NCBI RefSeq assembly: GCF_000143535.2
Contig: NC_037312.1
Location: forward strand, 2,356,001 to 2,420,000
Reading direction: 5' to 3'
Source of the DNA: Botrytis cinerea B05.10
Lineage: Eukaryota; Ascomycota; Leotiomycetes; Helotiales; Sclerotiniaceae
Length of the DNA stretch: 64,000 nt
In this document: positions 14,081 to 25,580 of the stretch, piece after piece
Position numbering within the stretch: the stretch's first letter is position 1
How the letters are laid out: each line of letters starts with the position of its first letter
Translations under genes and position numbers: made by a program
Notes under the pieces: generated by a model
The model's input: the letters and a program-made list of their open reading frames with translations, nothing else
Database searches by the model: none
What the model was told of the DNA's origin: nothing

Positions 14081-14245
14081 TTCCCACTCGAGGCAAGCGG
14101 CAGAAAGGATAGGAGAAGATTGGAGTGTGCAGTCGACCTGAGTCCATCCCAGACACACACGATACTCACGACACCACGATACGACGACGCTACGCACGCG
14201 CTATCTACAACGCCACTACAATAAAGCGAAACTTTAAAAAGCACA

Positions 14246-14322
14246 GACGCCAGACACCAGACACCAGACACCAGCACCGAAGCAGAAGCAGAAGCAGAAG
14301 CAGAAGCAGAAGCAGAAGCAGG
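14246..14322. repeat. Two adjoining short tandem repeats (7-bp then 6-bp units)
   Basis: About four copies of ccagaca are followed by about seven copies of agaagc. Both lie in the upstream region of CON7. Confidence 0.85.
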
Positions 14323-14594
14323 AGAAGCCGAATTGCCCGCAACTGCAGGCACGCACGCATTGGATCGATAGATAGACACCGGGCGCTTTGCTAACCACGC
14401 ACCCGCCACCTCTCCAGCCGAGCGGTGGATCCTGCAACAAAACATTGTATCCTGCCCTCCCTACGTAGGTACGTACCTTGGTCTCGCGCAAGGATCGTTC
14501 GCCCTCGGAAATCGGTAATAAGGATTTGCCACCTTCCCGCTTCAATCGATATTTGCGGGTGAAGATTGAAGTGATTGAAGTGATTCGCGCCCTC

Positions 14595-14735
14595 GCACGA
14601 TTATTAATATTATTATTACTATTTGTTGATGTGATTGTGATTATTGTTATTATTATTGTTGTTGTTATTATTATTATTATTTTTATTTTTATTATTATTA
14701 TCCTTCTTATTATCATTATTATTATTATTCCCTAC
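14595..14735. repeat. Imperfect ATT/TTG triplet tract
   Basis: A long run of att, gtt and ttt triplets forms a T-rich, AT-triplet low-complexity block. It produces spurious Ile/Val-rich frames on plus and Asn-rich frames on minus. Confidence 0.85.
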
Positions 14736-15164
14736 CAGAGACGAGAGGGGATTCAATTTAATTGACGGACGATCATTGCTCTGACCATTCCGAGGCACTT
14801 TCATCATTACGGAGCGCCGGTACCTCCCCTGTCCTGTGCCAGACCAGGATCCTCTCAAGCATCAAATCAGTATCGAGGCCTCAACCCATCAATCAATTCC
14901 ATCAGTCCATCGGTCCATCGGTCACTCATCAGCATCAGCATCAGCACCAGCACCAGCCACGCTCTCTCACCTCTGCATTCACTCTGACCTCACCACCTCT
15001 GCGCTGCCCAGGTACGTACTCCACAAAACTCTGATCTTTTTTTTTTTCTCTTCTTTTTTTTTCGCTCTTCTCTTTCCGTGCTTAATAAGAAGACGCGCGA
15101 AGAATTCCGGCCCCCAGAGGATTTGGCCTTTTTCGCTCTTTCCCTTTTTTCCCTCGCGACCTTT

Positions 15165-15230
15165 TGACCTTTTGATCGTTTGATCGTTTGATCGTTTGCC
15201 CTCTTGCCCTCTTGCCCTCTTGCCCTCTTT
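15165..15230. repeat. Two adjoining 8-bp tandem repeats
   Basis: About three copies of ttgatcgt are followed directly by about four copies of gccctctt, both with an 8-bp period. Confidence 0.85.
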
Positions 15231-16164
15231 ACCCTTTTTAACCTTGGTATCATTGAAGAAAGCCACCACCACCACCTTCACCCACCACCATTCAACAATA
15301 ATTCACTCCATCTATTCACCTGCTCCTGCTGTCTACGACCACGCCTGCGCACACACTACTACGCATACGACCACGACCACTACCACTACCACGCGCACTT
15401 GCCTCGAAGTGGCAATCCAGACAATCCCCCCAACCACATCCATCCATTTATTTATTTATTGCTCTGCCACTACTCCTCCCACCATCCTCTCTAAAGTTCT
15501 CAAAAAGGTTACGGTGATTTTTTATTCCTCGACCGCACTACCACGCTACCTCGACCACACTACCACACTACCACTCGACCGCACTACCACACCACACCAC
15601 ACCACACCACACACACTACACACACCACACACTAGTGTCAAGCTCTTTTTTCCCAAATCTTTAGATCATCATCGTCCCAAAATTCTCCACCGCGAACTTT
15701 GGAACTTGAGTCGAACTTGAGTCGAACTTGACTCGGTTTCCCAAGACACCGGTCTTCGGAAACTTTTTTCCCACTCCAGTCTCTAGTCCTCGAGTCTTGT
15801 CCGTTCTGGGAATACTCCACACACTACCTACCTCACTACCAACTGGATCATCAGAGTTTCGATCTTCAACTCGTTACTAAACTTTAAATCCCATAAAGAT
15901 CCATTTTCCATCTCAGTCCAAGCATCATCAGTCGCTTTCTCCTCAAAGTTAGTGTTCTTGGGTTTTTCGTCCAATCAATTGATTGTCCTCGCAACCTCTC
16001 CATCACTTCCTACCTCCAACGCCTACATAAAGCTCGCTCTCCTCCCACCATTCTAAAAATAAATCTCCTCACCTTCTCTTACTTTCGCCGGACTTATAAG
16101 TTTCAACGTGAAGTATACACTAGGCAACGTCGAGTCTATATAAGATTCTCTCTCCGAGTGTGAT

Positions 16165-18077
16165 ATGTCACTGGCCTCCACACAGCATCCTTTCAATAAC
16201 ACTTCTTTGCCTTCCACCAACGACCTTGAGAGTAAGAACCCCCCTGACGAGACAGAAGCAAACATAAGTACGATTATTGGGGCATATACAAACGGTCAGA
16301 AACACACCTCTATGGAACGAGGGTCTACCGCATACACGCAGTCAGGTTTGCAAACGCCCTATCCACACGCCTTCACAGACGCTCAATCTGAAGATTCATC
16401 TGCAGATAATACATCTGCTGCGCAGTATCCACCACAACATCAAGACGTTCGTTCGAACCAATACTCAACAACAGCCACTCCCACCTCCGAGTACGGTGCT
16501 GCTTACCCCCCATCGTCGGCCCGTTCAGCCAACTTTGATCATTTACACAGAGCACATTATTCGAGCAATAATAGCAATAGCAGTGGAGGAATGGCTCAAC
16601 CAACAAGTCCGTCAATACCTTTGCAAGATGGCCGTTCAACCCATCAAACTTCGCAACTCAAATCTGACCAGGATGTTCCTATAGATCCATCAATTGCTGC
16701 CTCCAGCCCAACTTACCCCCCGTACAACCAACAACACGCCACATACTCTGCACAAGATCAGATGCACCACCCATATCCGCCAACACATTCCGGCGGCTCG
16801 ATGTACTCGCAACCAAGACCCAATTGGCACGGTTATGCAGACCCGTCTGCGCCTAATCCTAATGTCGCAAATCACCCCAATCACCCAAATGTCGCAAATC
16901 ATCCCGCCGGAATGGTACCTGCACCTTACACCTCTGCCAGCCCTCAAGCTCAATCACTTCCAGCTTCAGCTGGCCGACCTAGTCAAGTAAGTCTCATCTT
17001 CTATCCAGCTCACTATGTGCGCGGGGGGGAGGGTTGTTTTTTTTTGTTTTTTTTTGCAGTAGGCCCGAAATGCGCGTCGCATTGTTTCGACGCGCAGAAC
17101 GCGGTGCGAGAATCAACGCGTGTTTTTTCGTCAAGATCTTTCCTTCTCTCTCTCGCTTTGCAGAACAGCTAAGAATTAACAGGACGCGCGCCTACCTCAG
17201 ATTTACTCATTCGTTCCAATCCCTGGATCCAGTCAACAAAAGCGACCTAGAAGACGATTTGAAGAGATTGAACGTATGTATAAGTGTGGACACCAAGGAT
17301 GTGAGAAGGCGTATGGTACATTGAACCATCTTAATGCTCACGTAACCATGCAATCCCATGGAAATAAACGCACACCAGAAGGTATGTTGATTTCTTGTTT
17401 ACATGTAATTCTACATTCATTCAATGGATCGCCGAAACGTTATTTGAGATTTCTACATGTGCCCTGGAAGGTTTTCGCATTGTCTTCACACGGGTAATCC
17501 GACGGTGGCGAAGTGCCATTGACGGGTGAATACAAGAGGCGTTGGACTAGGTCTGACATCGATTGGCGATAACCTTGCCCACTAGCATGGATTAAAGATC
17601 TGCCGTGAAACATTGGCAAGCTAACGTCCTGGTGCTCGCAGAATTCAAAGAAATTCGCAAAGAGTGGAAAGCTCGCAAGAAGGAGGAGGAACAGCAACGC
17701 AAGGAGCAGGAGGTTGCTCGTGCCGGTGGTGCTCCCGCTGTTCCCGAAGCCCACCCCGAGGCCGGCTCTGCGGCCTATTCGCGCTCGACTGTTCAACTTC
17801 CACCCATTTCCAACCCCATTGGGTACCAGCCTGGCGCACAGGTTCCAAACCAATACCAGCAAAGCCAAGCACCAGCTTCTTCCGTGCAACATTTGCAAGG
17901 TTACGGCAATGGTCAGCCAAACATGGACCATTACACCGGCTACCCAGCTTCGCCTTACGGGTCTTCAAACCATATGTATAGCCACCAATGTCATTATTCC
18001 CTCACTTATCCCAATTGATTGACCCCGAACTAACATTTACTTTAGCTAATCCAGCTCAAACTAAGTATGAGCATTAA
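16165..18077 (+). CDS. con7: CON7-type C2H2 zinc-finger transcription factor
   Basis: Four exons (16165-16986, 17201-17381, 17642-17989, 18046-18077) join in frame to a 460-residue protein. Residues 1-274 are a disordered Ser/Pro/Gln/His-rich region with an internal PNVANHP duplication. Exon 2 opens with IYSFVPIPG and a basic KRPRRR patch (about 288-293, probable nuclear signal). One zinc finger follows, C-X4-C-X12-H-X5-H (Cys303, Cys308, His321, His327), then a charged helix (EIRKEWKARKKEEEQQRK). This order is diagnostic of Con7. In Magnaporthe, Con7p is a nuclear regulator needed for normal conidia and appressoria. By inference this gene controls development and infection-related morphogenesis. 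The last intron (17990-18045) starts with GTCATT, a weak donor, but splicing it gives the expected HQSNPAQTKYEH end. The start is the first Met of the open exon. The nearest supportable genes are more than 7 kb away on either side. Confidence 0.93.
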
Positions 18078-20400
18078 GTTGTATCATATGTATCATAGTT
18101 GGTTTTACGTTTGAGGTTGTTTGGTTTCGCAAGTTTTCCTTTTCAAAGTTTTTAGAAGGACCCTCTCTATTCGGTTCGCTGCCGTACATGATGCAAATAT
18201 TTGATGATCACGTTGTTCTATGTGGAAAACACGGTACATGGGGTGGTGGATGGTTGTATTCTCTTGCATTTGGTTATGGCTGTTTTTTTTAACCTCCTTG
18301 GGGGATTGAATACATGCCACTTTTATTTTCATTACTTTGCACGCAACGGAACGGGGTTGGGGAGTTGATATACACGCATGAGGAGTCTGATCCGGGTGTG
18401 GCTGTTAGGCTTCACGGTGCGCGAAAACAAAAGGAATTCTTTTTTATTTTATTAAAGTTACAGGCAAAGAAAGGAGATGGGGCATTCAGATTATTCTGCC
18501 GGGTTTGAAGTCTTCAACTTTATGTTTGCGGGCTATGCTATTCTATTAGTTTCAATGGACAAACGAATAGTCTGATTGCATTTTCCCCAAATCCTTTTTG
18601 TTGAGTTTGCAGATCATATTATACGAGCGTTATGGGCATAAACTTCGGGCAAAGGTTCATGTATTACAAAACAACCAATGATGGAACGCAAATTGGTAAA
18701 TGTTAGTTAGTACGATAATCAAAGAATATTGTCAGTCTATGAAATTACAGAAGTCCAGTTTTTGAAGTTATTAATTGTTTTGTTTGTGGGTATATGATTT
18801 TGATGTTAGTATTCCATTTTAGTTCCCATTGGGAGACGACGGTGTATAAAGAGGAAAGAGGAAAGGAAAGAAGGGAAGGGTTAGGGGTCATGAGACTGTG
18901 TTTGTGTTTGTGAAGCTTATAGTGGTGGTGAGGGTGAAAAGGAAAGGAAAGGGCTTTTGTTGTATTTGGTTTGTAGTTTAGAATTTGGAGTTTGGAGTTT
19001 GGGTTTATTGGCGGAGAGAAAAGAGAATAGAGAAGGGGAAGAGGGGTGAGGGGTGAGGGTGAGGGGTAAAGGATGAATGAAGAAGGGAGTGGTAAGCGTG
19101 GTAAGAGTGGCAGCAGAGATAGCAGAGGTAACAGGAAGCTATATCCTACTACGCGATCGATCGATCGTACCATATCACATCACGTATCACATATCACACA
19201 CCACACACCACATAGCTTGGAAAATGGGATCGCGATGGCTGGATGGGTTGAGTTGTTGGTTCATATGTGTGTGTGGATTTGGAGATGGAGATGGAGATGG
19301 AGATGGAGATTTATTTATTTATTTCTTCGTGTTTATAGTTATTTATCTATTTTATCTGTCTGTCTGTCTGTTTATCTGTTTATCTGTTTGTCTATCTTGT
19401 CTCGGTTAGATGGGATGGGAGATGGGATAGGAGATGGGATGGGATGAGATGAGATTTCTAACTTCGTCCTCGTCGTCGATATATGTGTGTTGTGTTACAT
19501 CATATCATATTGGATCATATCGGATCATGTTATAACATCATGTGATTTGATTTGACCCTCTCACTCACTCTCACACACTCTCTCTCCTTTGTGAAAAAAG
19601 GGAAAAGTCACGGCTGGCTGGCTGGAATGCTATGGAAGTGTAAGTGGAAGTGAAATGGAAATGGAAAGATAATCGATCTTCTTCCATTTTTGGGAGGGGG
19701 GAAGGAAGATCCAGAGAATCGTGGGATGGGATGGGATGGGATGGATCTACGTCAGTATGTGTTATGTGTATACGTCAGTTTGGGAGAATGTGATATACAT
19801 TACGTGATGTTGTCATGTAATGTGATGGTGAGGAGCTCACTCACTTCTTGGTTATTGATGATGGTGGTGATGATCACGATGATCATGATGATGGTGTTTG
19901 GGTAAGAAGAATGCAATTCTTGAATATTGCCATGGTATTTCCCGTTTCCTATTTCCCATCTCTATTTCCCATCCTTTACCCCCCTTCCCCCCCTGCCCCC
20001 TGCCCTCCTCCGAAATGCAATTCGTGCATCTTCATCAAGTTAGTAAAGGAAATCATGGCATGATATACATGACGTACATGATGGTGAGTCACTGCTTGAC
20101 AATGATGATGATGATGATGATAACGAATAGGTACGCTTTGTCAAAAATGCAAATCCTGAATATCGGCATAGTATTTCCCCCTAGCTCCTAGCTCCTAGTA
20201 CCACACCCGCATTCACAATTCCAAATATCACATCTTCATGGCTCTCCGGTGCCCTCCGATCTCCTCCATACAGGCATGCATGCAAGCATGCAAATCCCTT
20301 CCTCCGAAACTCGAAACCCGAAACTCGAAACTCTCCATCCATCCACCATCTCCACTCTCCGTCGCAATATCCCCAGATCTCCACCTCGATATCGCAGATC
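18078..20400. other. CON7 downstream region, G-rich low-complexity DNA
   Basis: After the CON7 3' UTR the plus strand turns purine- and G-rich (18840-19080), then carries ggagat units (19279-19312), tttatctg/tctg units (19340-19395) and gatggg units (19418-19455, 19721-19745). No coding frame is convincing. Confidence 0.6.
19279..19455. repeat. Cluster of short tandem repeats (ggagat, tctg, gatggg units)
   Basis: Several short arrays follow one another: about five copies of ggagat, a ttta/tctg-rich stretch, then irregular gatggg repeats. The coding-like frames across them are by-products of the repeats. Confidence 0.75.
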
Positions 20401-20413
20401 TACATCTCTTCTC

Positions 20414-20441
20414 TTGGCAGTTGGCAGTTGGCAGTTGGCAG
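20414..20441. repeat. Four-copy 7-bp tandem repeat (ttggcag)
   Basis: Four perfect copies of ttggcag lie 30 bp before the large 8-bp array. Confidence 0.85.
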
Positions 20442-20471
20442 CGAGTGGGTAGGAAAGAAGACTTTGGACTT

Positions 20472-20690
20472 ACCCAAGTTCCCAGGTTCCCAAGTTCCCA
20501 GATTCCCAAGTTCCCAAGTTCCCAAGTTCCCCAAGTTCCCCCAAGTTCCCAAGTTCCCAAGTTCCCAAGTTCCCAAGTTCCCAAGTTCCCAAGTTCCCAA
20601 GTTCCCAAGTTCCCAAGTTCCCAAGTTCCCAAGTTCCCAAGTTCCCAAGTTCCCAAGTTCCCAAGTTCCCAAGTTCCCAAGTTCCCAAGT
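20472..20690. repeat. Large 8-bp minisatellite, unit cccaagtt, about 27 copies
   Basis: Roughly 218 bp consist of the unit cccaagtt. The left third has variant copies (cccaggtt, cccagatt, and copies with one or two extra C). The right two thirds, from about 20545, are perfect. Because the unit is 8 bp and has no stop in any phase, all six frames are open, giving long false Pro/Ser/Lys and Leu/Gly/Trp-rich frames. It lies between CON7 and PUF3, in neither gene. Confidence 0.95.
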
Positions 20691-20699
20691 CCTCAGTAC

Positions 20700-23600
20700 C
20701 CACATCACCAGTAGCTAGACAAAACACCCATCACAACTCCAACCCCAAAAGCAAACTCTATTTAATTTCCCCACGTGGCTATCGGTATATGTATGATATG
20801 CATTAGTGCTGATCGGCTCCAATGTCTGATTTCAAGTGCGATGGACGGAACGGAATGACTAGCGTGAAGTTTATTTACATGCTAGAAGATGGGATTGATA
20901 AATTTAACGTGATGGGTTGAGTTAGTCGTGTGTGTGTGTGGGGGGGGGGGTGGGGTGGAGATTGGGTTTAGGTTTTTGAGAGGGGGGAGACGGGATTGTA
21001 TGGACTTTTTTTGGCGTTTGGGGGTTATTGCAATGATTTCGTTTATTGTTTTTATTATGTAATGTTAAAGTTTGAAATCTTTTGATATTTCAAACGCGGA
21101 ATATCTGTCCTTGCTGAACCATACTACTAGCTTGGTAGATCTACCATATGACCTCTTGGCTCTCAATAACCAATATACCGGGTTTTAAATCATTAGGTGG
21201 GACCACGTTGTGGATTTCGTGTGTTTTGGGAAGGGAGAAGTGTGCTTATGAGTAAATGTTGTGTACAGGCATATTTCATATGTTACCGAGGGGTGCGGAT
21301 AGTAATGAGGAGGGAAATTGGAAGTCTATCTGCTGGTGGGGAAGTATGTGTTTGTTGTAGAGAGGGGTAGATGTGAGGAGGAGAAATGTGGATTGGGAAT
21401 GTGTGGAGTGGGTGTTTGTCACGAGTGTTGAGGTTTCATGGGTACCGGGTTGAGAGAGAGAGTGTGTGTGTGTGTGTGTATGCGTGAGAGAAAGTTTCTC
21501 TTTTGGAGATGTAGATTTGTGGGAATGGATTGGATTGGATAGGGCTGGGTAATTAGTATTGTCGTGTCTATCACGGTTGTCGTAGATATATTCAGCGAAA
21601 GAAGCGGGGTGAAATAGAAGGAGGTGTAGTGAGATGATGTACGGGGTGGTGACAAGCGAAAAACTTGTGACGTTGATAGGGAAGAAAAGGAATGAGAACT
21701 ACACGGCATTATCGAGGTCTCGACTGAGAAGAGATGTCGAGATGAAGTCTATTTGTGAGAGGTACAATGGACATAGTTGTCAGTGTGGTTGTGATACTGT
21801 ACATGTTCCTTGGAATTCTGTCTCGTTTTCATCTTTTTGGAGAGATTCATTCCCTGGACAATGGATGGCTTAAGATTTGCTTTGCAAGCATTCGGCACAT
21901 GTGATTTCTCTCCCTTTGGATATCGAGTAAGAGTAAATTATACTGCGGATTCTTTTTCTTTTTGCAAAAAAGAAGAGTTCCTATACGTGGATGCTTCTTT
22001 GTTCCGGGATATCAATATGATGACTCTTCTCATCCAAATTCCAAGAAGCATTTAACCATAGCAGGACCTGCATTTCTCTCACAGTATGCGGAGGGCTGTA
22101 CACCCGGTTTGAATACCAAACCTTTGCTGGGAATGTTTTTCATTGCTAGATACCGCCGATTATGTGGTCTGTAGTCACGGAAAGTACCCTCCCTGATCTA
22201 CTCCCCTGTTGACTCGGATTATTACCCGAGAATATCCCAAGTGGGCGTATCCTAAAAACTCGGATGTGTTGTTGGTATTTAGAGATATCATTTGATGATA
22301 CTCGGATGTTTCGGGTGGGTTACTACACGGTGAGATCTGAAGTGGTTGGAGGGGATGTATATAAATCAATTTAGTCGTTATTCTAAACATCAACTTGCAT
22401 CCGTATGCAACCTGTCGTTTCACCTTTCAAGTTTTTGTATCATAGCTCGTTTTCAATTCTCGATCTCGTAGGAGGACATGCGATGTTAGTGTCAGAGTAG
22501 ACAAGATGAGGTACTGGTTTAAGCATATCTCTTGAGCTACTGTTCGCACATTAGTCAAGTGTAGATGCCTAGTAACTACAATATTAGTATTACTCCGACT
22601 TAAACAGCGATGAATTACAGAGGTGCTGAAATTAGAATGACTATCTACAGGCTTGATGCCCTATAACAGATGTGCAACGAAAGAGTTTAAAGAAATGTTG
22701 ATATCAAGAGATTCATTAGCATGATCGCTTAAAAAGGAGAGTGAATATCTACAGTCGGTGAATACGACCTACAAGAAATAAACGAAAAGAAACGAGCTTG
22801 ATAACTTTTAATCTTGATCTATATATGTTATTATTCATCTCTGAGCACAGATGTAGAAACGTCTCATATCTACTCGTGTATTTGCAGAACAGCTAGAAAT
22901 ATTGACCCATGTTTCATTGTGGATTCTTTATACCACAGCAATATATTGATTTCAACATCATATCCACCCAATGCGGAACTTCAGTTCAGTCAGTCCAGTA
23001 CTTTTGTTTTAGAGAGGAAAAGATTAGTGAAAACGAGAAGGTGGAAAGTCGGGAAAGTAAAAGCTATTCTGTGATTTCTGAGCGGTGAAATACAGAGTTT
23101 TAATTAAGACTTCAATGAGAAGAGGAAAATATAGATCCGGATACAGATGCTAGCTAGCAGTGTGCGAGAATTTAGAGTTCGAGAATTGGATATGATGACA
23201 GATATAACCGAGTTGACAAATAGCATCACGATGACTTACCATTATACAAAGACTTGATATGATAATTGCAAAGTAAAGTATCTACCAAGACCCGTGATGT
23301 GAGAATCTTAGAACATCTATGTCAAGCCCATTCTATCAATCACTTCTCTCCTACCTCACCAAAGAGAAACGGCTACAAGAAAAGGACAATGAAAAAGTGC
23401 TAACCCCGCCCCCCTTATCGCCTAATTTTCTCTAAATAGATCCCCCTATCCCCTTCAATAAGCTAGTCCTCCCGCCCGCCCATCCTCCCATACATTTCCC
23501 CTCAAACTTTCAATACCGCACTTCACCATCATCATCACTTACCACCTAATCCCCCTCTAAAAGCAAATCAATTCTCAAATCTGTCTTTCCAGCCCATCCA

Positions 23601-25580
23601 CTTCCAAGCAGACATTTCCAATTTCCATCATCTTCCCTGTGCAAACATGTAAACAACAACCAATAGTCGGCTCTCCAAGAAGCGGTTAACTATTACACAC
23701 AAAAAAACAAAAAAAACACACGAAATATTTCTAAATACATTGATGTATCATCCATTGATTTTCAATTTTTTTCCCACATCCACAAATAGATGATTCCCTT
23801 CAGTATAATCTTCCGATCTCCAACTCAATCTTGCAAATCCTCAATTCTCTAACGAGAATCCCATCTCCATCTCACTCTAAATCATGGAACTGCCTCTCCC
23901 ACACTCATCCACCCCAACACCTCAAACCAAAAGGCCAAAAGCACAAAACACAAAATACAAGCCTCGAAAGAGAGATAAACAAGAACCACGAAGCCACAAG
24001 AATACACCTGCCTCCTCGATATACCTACTTGATATATCCCATCCAATATCCAATATCCAATATCCAATATCCAATATCCAATATCCAATATCCAATATCC
24101 AATATCCAAAATCTCCCCAAAACAACATATCAACATCTTCCTCCCCCTTCTACCCAAGCTTTCGAGCACGAGAACACAACTCCCTCCTCCTTCTCCTCCC
24201 TCCACCGATCCCCATCCAAAACTGACACTCTCAATTTCAATTTCAATTTCACACCAGGTCCACACGCATTAAAATCAGAGCTCCGATTCATCACAAAGAA
24301 ATTCAAAGCTTCCAGCTTCCAGCATTCAACATCCATATTCACACCTTCACATTCCATTTCCTTAAATCAAGCAAGCCCCTCCTTACCTTATCTAAATCTC
24401 CACACCTTTGTTGCATGTTCTCAATACCATATATCATTTCCCTCAAAACTCCCCCACCTCTGGTCACCATGTTTTTGTCATATCCATTATATACTTCACA
24501 CACATCTCGTCTCATCTCATCTCATTCACCCGGTCTATTTTCATCACAACTTTAATCATCCAAAATACACAAAAAAAGTCTCCAAAAAGCATCATATTTA
24601 TATAGGGCTAACAAGAACACGCCATTCCATTATCCAACCCTCCAACCCTCCAACCCCATCCATCCACCCCAACAACAATATCCTTAACCAACAAGCCAAA
24701 TTCAAGTTCCCATAAGTCCAAATCCATCATTCAATCGCAACATACAATCCGATTTGTTCGGAACATACATATGATTTCCCCCGTCTATTTATACCCTGCC
24801 CTACCCGACCTATTCCATTCCGTTCTCGCCTACCATAAAAAATATTTATTCCAATCACCATTTGTAAAGTCAACCAAGCAATCCGTATGCTCACCTCCTA
24901 ATCCCAGATGCCTAGCTCCCACTGATACATTCGTAAAACAATATAATAAAAATATATATAAGTAGGTATATTTTCTCCTTCCGCTGTCAAACAAGCAAGC
25001 AAGCGAATGTATTAAGCTTGCACCATACGTAGTAAAACATGGCAAAATCTCAAAAACATCAAGCCAAAAAAGTAAGTATAACCAGCGTATCTGCGTAAAA
25101 GACAATAGTATGATCAATAGGTATCCTTTCCATATTTTTCCTTTTCAAAAACAATAAACAATGCAAAATATGCAGCAAGAAGTATAAATAGAGCGGACTT
25201 TCTCTTCCGTTATCCTTGAACCTTTCCCTCAAGTCCCTATTCCAAAGGTGATATCAAATACTCGTAAATGTTAAGACAAAACGGGTCAAGAACATAACAC
25301 GTTCAGTTCCATATTCATTTACAGTAAATGCACCGTCGCCAATCCTGGCTTGTATATGCATGCACCCATGCGGAAGTAAAGCAGACCAAACCCGCCTTCT
25401 AACACCTCGATAAAAACGGTTCGATGAGGTAGACAATACCATTAAAGAAATATTCACTTTTTATAACCGTCCAGTCCCAAGTTGCCGTTCCGGACCCAAT
25501 ACCGCCACGCCCTTTAATAATGCTTTTTGTATGTGACGTGAAGTAGAAGAGAATGATCGGCGAAAAGGAAATAAACAAGT
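20700..25580. other. Intergenic region between CON7 and PUF3
   Basis: 20.8-21.7 kb is G/T-rich on plus with GT runs (21465-21480). 22.0-23.2 kb is ordinary AT-rich sequence without a gene. 23.35-24.75 kb is C/A-rich, i.e. G-rich on the strand of the neighbouring PUF3 gene, and contains the 7-bp array at 24041-24109. 24.75-25.58 kb is likely PUF3 3' UTR and downstream DNA. No supported coding region was found. Confidence 0.55.
24041..24109. repeat. 7-bp tandem repeat (atccaat), about 10 copies
   Basis: Near-perfect copies of atccaat. They sit inside a 294-codon plus-strand frame that I reject as low-complexity. Confidence 0.9.

Larger units (their letters stand above)
14080..16164 (+). promoter_or_regulatory. 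Pyrimidine-rich CON7 upstream region and probable long leader
   Basis: Two kilobases ahead of the CON7 start are strongly C/T/A-rich on the coding strand and packed with simple repeats: 7-bp and 6-bp units at 14246-14322, an ATT tract at 14595-14735, 8-bp units at 15165-15230 and ACACC units near 15590-15635. Long C/T-rich leaders are common before highly regulated genes in filamentous fungi, so a long 5' UTR, possibly with introns (ggtacgtac at 14468 and 15010), is likely. A TATATAAG at 16136 lies too close to the ATG to drive the main transcript. Confidence 0.45.

Noticed and set aside
14234..15720. Several frames of 90-174 codons before CON7
   Set aside because: All lie on triplet, 6-bp or T/C-rich repeats and have no motif. 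They fit a leader, not proteins.
16136..16143. TATATAAG as the CON7 TATA box
   Set aside because: It is only about 28 bp from the ATG, so transcripts set by it would start at or after the start codon. It is more likely leader sequence.
20472..20690. CRISPR-like array
   Set aside because: The units are 8 bp with no spacers. This is a minisatellite in a eukaryotic genome.
20228..20727. Long open frames on both strands (up to 158 codons)
   Set aside because: They are created by the 8-bp repeat, which has no stop in any of the six phases.
23831..24715. A 294-codon plus-strand open frame
   Set aside because: It runs through C/A-rich DNA and the 7-bp array, and overlapping frames on both strands are also open. 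The product is Ser/Pro/His-rich with no domain.
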